A stretch of DNA of 8,324 nt, taken from positions 1-8,324 of the forward strand of contig CALDQF010000207.1 of NCBI GenBank assembly GCA_937911845.1. The letters run 5' to 3'. Shown here in pieces: positions 1 to 8,324 of this stretch (positions are counted from its first letter, which is position 1; each line of letters begins with the position of its first letter). This DNA is from an uncultured Phycisphaera sp. (GTDB lineage: Bacteria > Planctomycetota > Phycisphaerae > Phycisphaerales > SM1A02). Made by a program: the position numbers and the translations under genes. The notes beneath the pieces are model-generated. The model made no database searches. It was not told the origin of the DNA and saw only the letters and a program-made list of their open reading frames with translations.

Positions 1-381
1 GCGCAGGGCTCGATCGGATCGAACGGTCCCGAGCAATCTCACCCGTTCATGGTTGAGGTGGGTGGCCGCTCCTTCGAGATGGGCGGGAATGCTGATCCAT
101 TGTCGAGTCACCGCAGCCTTGTCTTTCATCCCTGCGTATCCAACATCACGGCTATCGCAGCCAAATGCTTTCGCCACCACGGCCATCAGTTCGCCGTGGC
201 TTGTGGCCGTTTTCTCCAAGAACACATGCAGGTGGTTGCCTGCTCCGGTGGGATCACGCCAGGGGATTTCTTCGACTTGGAAGTCTTCCGGTCGAACCTT
301 GATGCGTCCCCCAATGCCTTTCTCAAACAGACTAAAGGCAGGGCAGGGTTCTTCATCTTTAAGTTGGTTGATGAGATCCAT
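1..381 (-). CDS. truD: tRNA pseudouridine synthase TruD, N-terminal 127 residues (3' end outside window)
   Basis: TruD isomerises a uridine to pseudouridine in the tRNA anticodon stem-loop (U13 in E. coli). The visible part begins MDLINQLKDEEPC and carries the family's N-terminal signatures: VRPEDFQVEEIP (about residues 29-40), GNHLHVFLEK (48-57) and the catalytic motif GYAGMKDKAAVTRQW (81-95). The aspartate in MKDK (D87 here) matches the catalytic Asp80 of E. coli TruD. The frame is open to the window edge, so the rest of the catalytic domain and the TRUD insertion domain lie outside. The ATG at 381 is the best start in this frame, but the strongest Shine-Dalgarno-like sequence (GAGGAAGG, 396-403) sits 14 bases away, longer than usual. 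It lies 60 bases downstream of the BFN-domain gene on the same strand and may be co-transcribed with it. Family assignment is secure from the motifs. Confidence 0.93.
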   Translation of the reverse strand, partial: MDLINQLKDEEPCPAFSLFEKGIGGRIKVRPEDFQVEEIPWRDPTGAGNHLHVFLEKTATSHGELMAVVAKAFGCDSRDVGYAGMKDKAAVTRQWISIPAHLEGAATHLNHERVRLLGTVRSDRALR

Positions 382-409
382 TGAGCACCATTCAGCCTTC
401 CTCAAGCAA

Positions 410-425
410 TGCAGCTCGAACTGCA
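410..425 (-). other. small hairpin between the BFN gene and truD
   Basis: On the minus-strand transcript the 16 bases can fold as a 6-bp stem (TGCAGT against GCTGCA, the inner pair a G-U wobble) around a TCGA tetraloop. It lies between the BFN stop codon and the truD Shine-Dalgarno. No U-tract follows, so it does not look like an intrinsic terminator. It could be a processing or stability element, or chance. Confidence 0.25.
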
Positions 426-441
426 GAGAGAATAGGCTGGT

Positions 442-870
442 TCAACTGGTGGGTGCGGCGAGGAGTCGCCTTTCGATCTCAAGCCGTTCCAGCATCTCGG
501 CATCCGCATAGATGGGCAAATCCAGTTTGCAACACAGGGCCAGAGCATCTGAGGGGCGGGCATCGATCACCAATTGCTCGCCTTGTCGTTCGAGGACAAG
601 ATCGGCAAAGAAAACACCGCTTTCTTCGTGACGAATCAGGATGTGGTGGGGGCGTGCGTCCAGAGCCGCAATGGTGTTGTCGAGCAGGTCATGAGTTTGG
701 GGGCGTGAGACCAGCTCGTTGGCCAAGCGACGACGAATGGCCGCCGCCTCGAACAAACCAATAGACATGTGGATGACACGGCTGCCTTCTCGTTCGATCA
801 AAACGAGCTCTTGCAGTTCCGCCTCAGTGCGGATCAAGAGTTTGGCAATTTCGACGCGTATTGAGTCCAT
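442..870 (-). CDS. BFN (bifunctional nuclease / DUF151) domain protein
   Basis: A 142-residue single-domain protein of the BFN/DUF151 family (Pfam PF02577). The members tested biochemically have been described as nucleases acting on DNA and RNA, but the role in bacteria is poorly settled. The family pattern is clear: the N-terminal strand with IHMSIGLFEAAAI (33-45; family norm is I-x-IG-x-x-EA-x-x-I), SRPQTHDLLDNTIAALDA (55-72), SGVFFADLVLERQG (84-97) and IDARPSDALAL (102-112). The ATG at 870 is chosen because the domain begins immediately after it and a GGGGG stretch lies 7 bases upstream (878-882). A TTG at 903 would add 11 residues with no family support. It is flanked on the same strand by a reductase gene 90 bases upstream and truD 60 bases downstream. 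The C-terminal tail after about residue 122 is charged and possibly helical. The domain call is firm; the cellular function is unknown. Confidence 0.88.
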   Translation of the reverse strand: MDSIRVEIAKLLIRTEAELQELVLIEREGSRVIHMSIGLFEAAAIRRRLANELVSRPQTHDLLDNTIAALDARPHHILIRHEESGVFFADLVLERQGEQLVIDARPSDALALCCKLDLPIYADAEMLERLEIERRLLAAPTS

Positions 871-960
871 TTTGACACCCCCAGTCCCATCCAAAAATAC
901 CAAGGGATCTCCCAGAACCCCTACATCCGAAGTGAAGTGTTGCGAGTTCGTTGGTTGGAT

Positions 961-1869
961 TCAAGAGTGATGTGGAGAAAATCCTGGAACCTCTCCTAGC
1001 TTGCCGGAAGCAACCCCTGCAAGGGCCTGTGTGCCCAGAGTATCCATGCCATTTTCAGACAGGGTCTGGTAGGCCTTGAAGGCCAATTGCATGGCGGGGA
1101 GAGGAAGTCCAAGATCCGCTCCTGCCTCCAAAACCAGTCCCAAATCTTTTTTCAAATGGGCCACAAAAAATCCAGGCGCAAAATCTCCTCGGGCCACCCG
1201 TGGGGCGAGATGGTCAACCGCCCAAGATCCTGCGGCCCCAGCAGAAACAGACTGCAAAACCCGGTCATGATCCAAGCCAGACTGCTCGCAAAAGGCCATG
1301 GCTTCAGCCAGCCCGAGCATGCCGCCAGCAACCAGGATTTGATTGATGAGTTTGGCCCGTTGCCCTGCCCCAGGCTCACCGTGGTGGACAATGGTCGTCC
1401 CAAGATGCTCGAAAATGGGCTGAGCCGATTGGAAGGCCGCTTCTGGGCCCCCGATCATGATCGAGAGGCGACCTTCGCGGGCGCCCACATCACCGCCAGA
1501 AACTGGGGCATCCAACGCCATCGCCCCGTGGGTGGCGGCTTGTTCGGCAAGACGTTCGGCCATCCCCGGTGAGGAGGTGGTGAAATCGATCAAAATGTCC
1601 GGCTTGTTTGGGGCTTGCAGGGTTCCGTGCCTCCCAAGATGGACCTGTTGCACGTCCGAGGGCAAGGAGACGATGGAGCAGCAAACTGCGGTGCCGTTTG
1701 CGGCATCCGCCGGCGTGTCGGTCCAGGTTGCCCCGGCCTCAAGCAAGCTCTGGGCTTTGGATTTGGTGCGGGTGTGGATTTTGAGTGGGTACCCAGCTTG
1801 CAACAGTCGGTGGGCCATGGCATTGCCCATCACGCCAGTTCCAATCCAGCCAATTCGTGGAGATGTCAT
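961..1869 (-). CDS. NAD(P)-dependent beta-hydroxyacid dehydrogenase (3-hydroxyisobutyrate / tartronate semialdehyde / glyoxylate reductase family)
   Basis: A complete 302-residue oxidoreductase, the usual family length, that reduces or oxidises a small beta-hydroxy or 2-oxo acid using NAD(P)H; soluble and cytosolic. The Rossmann loop IGTGVMG is at residues 9-15. The substrate-binding signature DAPVSGGDVGAREG is at 120-133, followed by LSIMIGGPEAAF. The catalytic-lysine motif GAGQRAKLINQ is at 167-177 (K173, with N176). The second conserved lysine motif FFVAHLKKDLGL is at 234-245. Sequence alone does not fix the substrate: glyoxylate, succinic semialdehyde, tartronate semialdehyde and 3-hydroxyisobutyrate reductases share these motifs. 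The ATG at 1869 places the Rossmann strand at the very N-terminus, as expected. There is no Shine-Dalgarno in front of it; a TAAGAT hexamer sits 6 bases upstream, suggesting a leaderless start. It is divergent from top6B across an 84-base gap. Confidence 0.92.
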   Translation of the reverse strand: MTSPRIGWIGTGVMGNAMAHRLLQAGYPLKIHTRTKSKAQSLLEAGATWTDTPADAANGTAVCCSIVSLPSDVQQVHLGRHGTLQAPNKPDILIDFTTSSPGMAERLAEQAATHGAMALDAPVSGGDVGAREGRLSIMIGGPEAAFQSAQPIFEHLGTTIVHHGEPGAGQRAKLINQILVAGGMLGLAEAMAFCEQSGLDHDRVLQSVSAGAAGSWAVDHLAPRVARGDFAPGFFVAHLKKDLGLVLEAGADLGLPLPAMQLAFKAYQTLSENGMDTLGTQALAGVASGKLGEVPGFSPHHS

Positions 1870-1881
1870 GGGGAAATCTTA
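1870..1881 (-). promoter_or_regulatory. possible -10 box and leaderless start of the reductase gene
   Basis: On the minus strand TAAGAT (1881-1876) is followed by six bases and then the ATG at 1869. TAAGAT matches 4 of 6 positions of TATAAT, and a start site 6-7 bases downstream would fall on or next to the A of the ATG. There is no recognisable -35 box 16-18 bases upstream and no ribosome binding site. The gyrB start has the same spacing, which is the main reason to record this. Confidence 0.3.
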
Positions 1882-1933
1882 GGTCTCTTGCTTGGGCTGT
1901 ATGCTGATCGCGCGGACGGACCCGCACACCCTC

Positions 1934-1942
1934 GGGAAGGAG
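1934..1942 (+). promoter_or_regulatory. ribosome binding site of top6B
   Basis: GGGAAGGAG ends 11 bases before the ATG at 1954. It is the only purine-rich Shine-Dalgarno sequence near the beginning of the conserved protein, so it fixes the start there and not at the far-upstream ATGs of the open frame. An in-frame TTG at 1945 is only 2 bases from the site and is too close. Confidence 0.6.
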
Positions 1943-1953
1943 CCTTGCCACGG

Positions 1954-3690
1954 ATGGCCAAGAAGAAAGCGAATTCACGTCGTTCGGATGCTGAACGCAT
2001 GGCGAGCCAGCACCGCCAAGCCAACATCAGCGAGTATTTCGACCGGAACATTGCCCAACTCGGCTTCAACAGCAAGCAGAAGGCGCTGGTGACGGCGGTG
2101 AAAGAGGGCGTTGATAACGCACTCGACGCGTGTGAAGAGTTCGGGATTCTTCCCAACCTGTTGGTCCAAACCATCCCGATGGCCGATCAGGACGTTCTCA
2201 AGCTCATCATCCGGGACAATGGCCCCGGCATTCCTCGAAAATCAATCGACGGGGTGTTTGCCCAACTTCTTTATGGGTCCAAATTCCACCGGGTCCAACA
2301 GACCCGCGGGCAGCAGGGGATCGGCATCTCGGCTGCTGGCATGTACGGCCTGAAGACTACTGGTCAACCGGTTCGGGTGGTCAGCAAGCCCCAGCCCAAG
2401 AAGCCAGCGTTCGAAGTGATCTTGAAGATCGATGTGGAACGCAACTGTGCCGAAATCTTGGAAGAGCGAGAGTTCACCGACACGAAAGATTGGTTCCCGG
2501 ATGGGACCGGAGTGCACATCGAAATCCCCATGAAAGCGGTCCATAAGAAGGGTCGCCAGTCGGTCGATGCGTATTTGGAGCAAACCGCCATTGCGAATCC
2601 TCACGCCGAGATCGAATGGCGTGCTCCCTCAGGAGAGGTCTTCCTTTTTGAACGGTCGAGTGACGAACTGCCGCCGGCGACCAAAGAGATTGATCCGCAC
2701 CCCCACGGAGTGGAGTTGGGCGACTTGGAACGAATGTTGAAGAAGACCCCCGAGAAGAAGTTGGGTGGGTTTTTCAACAAGGAGTTCAGCCGGTTCAGTC
2801 CTTCCAAAGTGAAGACGGTGACCGCGGCCGCAAAATTGACGCCGCAAAGCTGGGTGGCCAGTGTCGAACATCCTGCCATTGTGAAAATGCACGAGGAAAT
2901 GTTGGGCACCAAGTTCATGGCGCCATCGACCGATTGCTTGGCGCCCATTGATGCCAAGAATCTGCTTCGTGGTTTGTCCAAAGAAATCGGAGCTGAGTTT
3001 TTTGCCGCCGAGACCCGATCGCCAAGCGTCTGGGGGGGGTCGCCCTTCTTGGTGGAAGCCGCGATTGCGTACGGGGGCAAGTTGCCCGGAGACGAGCAAG
3101 CCGTGGTGTACCGCTTTGCCAACCGGGTGCCTTTGATTTATCAGCAATCCGGGTGCGCTTGCTTTCGTGCGGTGCAGGAGGTGGCGTGGAAGGGCTACGG
3201 CTTGAGCCAGCCTCGCGGTTCACTCCCGGTGGGGCCTTTGGTGATTTTGCTTCATGTGGCCTCGACCTCAGTTCCGTTCACCAACCCTGCCAAGGAAGCG
3301 GTGGCGGAACACGAAGAGATCGCAAAGGAAATGAAGTTGGCCCTGCAAAAGTGTGGGCAGCATCTGAAGCGGTATTTGTCGCGGCGCAATCGCATGCGAC
3401 GCGAATCGGAGCGGCGTGACGTGTTTCATCGCTACATCGGTGAGATCGCCGCGAATTTGTCGGCCATCACCGGTGAAGTTCAGGAAGACTTGGTGTCTTC
3501 GCTGACCGCAACCGCGCAGCGGCACACCGAGGCGGCTGACATTGAACTGGATGATGAGGGGAACGTGATCGAGCCAGTGGCTCGCGGGAAGGTTGACCCA
3601 AACGTTCTGATTTTGGACACCGCTTCTGCACCGCAAGTGTCAGAGGATGACACGTTGTTTGGCACCGCAACGTCCCGAAGGAGTCGCTGA
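1954..3690 (+). CDS. top6B: DNA topoisomerase VI subunit B (ATPase subunit)
   Basis: A 578-residue ATPase subunit of the type IIB topoisomerase. With subunit A it forms an A2B2 enzyme that passes one DNA duplex through another to relax and decatenate DNA. Domains in order: a basic start (MAKKKANSRR); a GHKL ATPase domain with N-box KEGVDNALDACEEFGILP (50-67; E51 and N55 for Mg-ATP), IIRDNGPGIP (85-94) and the lid RGQQGIGISAAGMYG (118-132); an H2TH segment starting near HGVELGDLERMLKKTPEKK (251-269); and a transducer with APSTDCLAPID (323-333), SVWGGSPFLVEAAIAYGG, and the switch-lysine loop VPFTNPAKEAVAEHEEI (K447). An arginine/lysine-rich helix and an acidic tail of about 50 residues follow. 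The open frame extends 113 codons upstream of 1954, but that part is antisense to the reductase. Subunit A begins 3 bases after the stop, so the two are surely one operon. Residues 360-362 are encoded by a run of eight G. Confidence 0.96.
   Translation: MAKKKANSRRSDAERMASQHRQANISEYFDRNIAQLGFNSKQKALVTAVKEGVDNALDACEEFGILPNLLVQTIPMADQDVLKLIIRDNGPGIPRKSIDGVFAQLLYGSKFHRVQQTRGQQGIGISAAGMYGLKTTGQPVRVVSKPQPKKPAFEVILKIDVERNCAEILEEREFTDTKDWFPDGTGVHIEIPMKAVHKKGRQSVDAYLEQTAIANPHAEIEWRAPSGEVFLFERSSDELPPATKEIDPHPHGVELGDLERMLKKTPEKKLGGFFNKEFSRFSPSKVKTVTAAAKLTPQSWVASVEHPAIVKMHEEMLGTKFMAPSTDCLAPIDAKNLLRGLSKEIGAEFFAAETRSPSVWGGSPFLVEAAIAYGGKLPGDEQAVVYRFANRVPLIYQQSGCACFRAVQEVAWKGYGLSQPRGSLPVGPLVILLHVASTSVPFTNPAKEAVAEHEEIAKEMKLALQKCGQHLKRYLSRRNRMRRESERRDVFHRYIGEIAANLSAITGEVQEDLVSSLTATAQRHTEAADIELDDEGNVIEPVARGKVDPNVLILDTASAPQVSEDDTLFGTATSRRSR
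3677..3683 (+). promoter_or_regulatory. ribosome binding site of top6A
   Basis: GAAGGAG, inside the last codons of top6B, ends 10 bases before the GTG at 3694. It supports GTG as the top6A start and therefore the basic tail as genuine coding sequence. Its position suggests translational coupling to top6B termination. Confidence 0.65.
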
Positions 3691-3693
3691 GCC

Positions 3694-4938
3694 GTGGCAA
3701 AGAAGAAGACTGTGCGAAAAACAACAAAGAAAAAGACCACCGCTCGCTCGGCCAGCGGCGCTGTGCCCAGCCCGGCTGTGGTGACCAAAAAAATGAAGAA
3801 GCTGCGCAAAAAGCCAGCCAAGAAGGCCACCCGTCGTGCTGGTGCTGGGGGTGATGCTGGCGTTGGCAAGGCGATTCTGAATGAATCGGGACGGCTTGCC
3901 AAACAGGCTTTGGCTGAAAGGGATCCGCAGTTCACGATTCCAGTTCGGGCCAATTCCAATACCGAGTGGGATGAAGCCTCACGCATCCTTCGCATGGGAG
4001 ACCGCAAGCAGATTCGTGAACTCTTCAATCTGGGGCAGGCGAGAAAATTCATGCAGACCACGCTTCAGCAACGGGGCGTCTTGGACCTGCTGGAGCAAGA
4101 CAAAACTCTGAGCCTTCGTGGGATGTACTACAAGGGCTTGCACACCATTGCGGGCGCTAAAGAAAAGACGTTTGGTGATCAGGATGAATCTGACACGGTC
4201 TTGCAAGACCTCGAAGTGCTGTTGGGCGCGTTGCGGGAAGAGTTGCATGTTTTTGCCAAAAAGCGCGGCACCATGGTCGGCAATATCACGGTCCGTGATG
4301 CCGGTGACGAAATCGACTGTCGCCGGATGGGTACCGGGGGGTATGCCATTCCATCAATTTGCGAGCCCGACGTCATTGAGTTTGTGAATTGTGAAGCAGA
4401 CTTTGTCCTTCATGTTGAGAAGGACACGGTCTGGAGTCGATTCAACGAAGATCGCTTCTGGGAAAAACACAACTGCATCTTGACCGAAGGGTCCGGACAG
4501 CCTCCGCGGGGCGTGCGTCGGCTTCTCCAACGATTGAATGCCGAACTTGGCTTGCCGGTCATTTGCCTTTTGGATTGTGACCCTTGGGGGCACTACATCT
4601 ACAGCGTTATTAAGCAAGGTTCCATGAGCCTGGCGTTTGAGAGTGAACGCCTGGCGGTTCCGGAAGCCAAGTTTTTGGGGATCCGTGCCGACGACTACGA
4701 ACGCTGTGGATTGTCAGACGATGTCAAAATTGCCCTAGATGACAAAGACATCAAACGGGCCAAAGAGATCATGGCTTACCCTTGGTTCGCCGATCGCCGA
4801 CCTTGGAAGAAAGAAATCGAGCGAATGCTCCGAAACGGCTTCAAAATGGAAGTGGAATCGCTCATCACCAAGGAAATCTCATACGTCACCGAGACCTACG
4901 TGCCCGAGCGGTTGGCCTCGGGTGATTTCTTGGATTGA
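3694..4938 (+). CDS. top6A: DNA topoisomerase VI subunit A (Spo11-like DNA-cleaving subunit)
   Basis: A 414-residue catalytic subunit, homologous to eukaryotic Spo11, that cuts both DNA strands through a covalent tyrosine link. It starts at a GTG. Residues 1-50 are an unusual tail rich in Lys, Arg, Ala and Thr. The winged-helix/CAP-like region contains ILRMGDRKQIRELF (98-111) and LSLRGMYYKGLHTI (139-152); Y146 aligns with the catalytic tyrosine. Next come FGDQDESDTVLQDLEVLL (160-177) and GTGGYAIPS (213-221). The TOPRIM domain shows VEKDTVWSRF (E242) and LLDCDPWGHYIYSVIKQGS (D294, D296), the metal-binding acids. LSERL-type and KDIKRAKE motifs (351-358) and a C-terminal YVTETYVPERL finish a full-length subunit. 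Similarity to archaeal subunits is high by eye and no key residue is missing. top6B precedes it by 3 bases; a histidine kinase gene converges on its 3' end 28 bases away, with no obvious terminator hairpin between. Confidence 0.96.
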   Translation: MAKKKTVRKTTKKKTTARSASGAVPSPAVVTKKMKKLRKKPAKKATRRAGAGGDAGVGKAILNESGRLAKQALAERDPQFTIPVRANSNTEWDEASRILRMGDRKQIRELFNLGQARKFMQTTLQQRGVLDLLEQDKTLSLRGMYYKGLHTIAGAKEKTFGDQDESDTVLQDLEVLLGALREELHVFAKKRGTMVGNITVRDAGDEIDCRRMGTGGYAIPSICEPDVIEFVNCEADFVLHVEKDTVWSRFNEDRFWEKHNCILTEGSGQPPRGVRRLLQRLNAELGLPVICLLDCDPWGHYIYSVIKQGSMSLAFESERLAVPEAKFLGIRADDYERCGLSDDVKIALDDKDIKRAKEIMAYPWFADRRPWKKEIERMLRNGFKMEVESLITKEISYVTETYVPERLASGDFLD

Positions 4939-4966
4939 CCGGTCTCCCCACAATGCGTTTCGATTC

Positions 4967-8324
<3,358 letters not shown>

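Noticed and set aside
49..764. Plus-strand open frames of 111-152 residues
   Set aside because: They lie opposite truD and the BFN gene, whose minus-strand translations carry clear family motifs; the plus-strand products show none.
871..903. TTG start at 903 for the BFN protein
   Set aside because: The added 11 residues have no family counterpart, and the domain starts directly after the ATG at 870.
1087..1882. Plus-strand open frames of 141-161 residues across the reductase
   Set aside because: Antisense to a complete enzyme with all catalytic motifs; no recognisable domain or ribosome binding site.
1898..1905. TGTATGCT as a promoter element for top6B
   Set aside because: It matches only 4 of 6 -10 positions, has the wrong spacing for an extended -10, and has no -35 partner.
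1615..1953. Upstream extension of the top6B reading frame (113 extra codons)
   Set aside because: It is antisense to the conserved N-terminal half of the reductase gene, shows no topoisomerase similarity, and a Shine-Dalgarno sits before the ATG at 1954, where basic and conserved sequence starts.
2601..4061. Long minus-strand open frames (up to 193 residues) opposite top6B/top6A
   Set aside because: Expected shadows of GC-rich coding sequence; compositions are low in information and no domain is visible.
4939..4966. Possible bidirectional terminator between top6A and the kinase gene
   Set aside because: No inverted repeat with a flanking T-tract can be found in the 28 bases.

Overview
The window carries seven protein genes on both strands and no RNA genes, mobile elements or CRISPR arrays that I can see. 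The DNA is moderately GC-rich and densely coding, with no gap above about 100 bases. The pairing of a bacterial gyrB with a complete two-subunit DNA topoisomerase VI, together with poorly defined ribosome binding sites at some starts, suggests a planctomycete or a related bacterium. That placement is an inference from gene content, not a phylogeny.

Left block (1-1869, minus strand). Reading leftwards there is a beta-hydroxyacid dehydrogenase of the 3-hydroxyisobutyrate / tartronate semialdehyde reductase family, a bifunctional-nuclease (BFN/DUF151) domain protein, and the first 127 residues of the tRNA pseudouridine synthase TruD, cut by the window edge. The three are co-directional with gaps of 97 and 60 bases and could be co-transcribed, but their functions are not obviously connected.

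Centre (1954-4938, plus strand). This is a tight two-gene operon for topoisomerase VI: subunit B (GHKL ATPase, H2TH and transducer domains), then after a 3-base gap subunit A (winged-helix/catalytic Tyr and TOPRIM domains). All catalytic residues I looked for are present. Subunit A has a lysine-rich, histone H1-like N-terminal tail of about 50-60 residues that archaeal subunits generally lack.

Right block (4967-8324). A small orphan sensor histidine kinase (minus strand) converges on top6A with 28 bases between them. It diverges from gyrB (plus strand), which begins at a GTG and runs off the window with only its last residues missing. gyrB has a TACAAT hexamer exactly 6 bases before its start codon and no Shine-Dalgarno. 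The reductase gene shows the same geometry (TAAGAT, 6 bases, ATG), so both may be leaderless.

The main point of interest is two independent ATP-dependent type II topoisomerases side by side: a type IIB enzyme typical of archaea and plants, and bacterial gyrase (type IIA).
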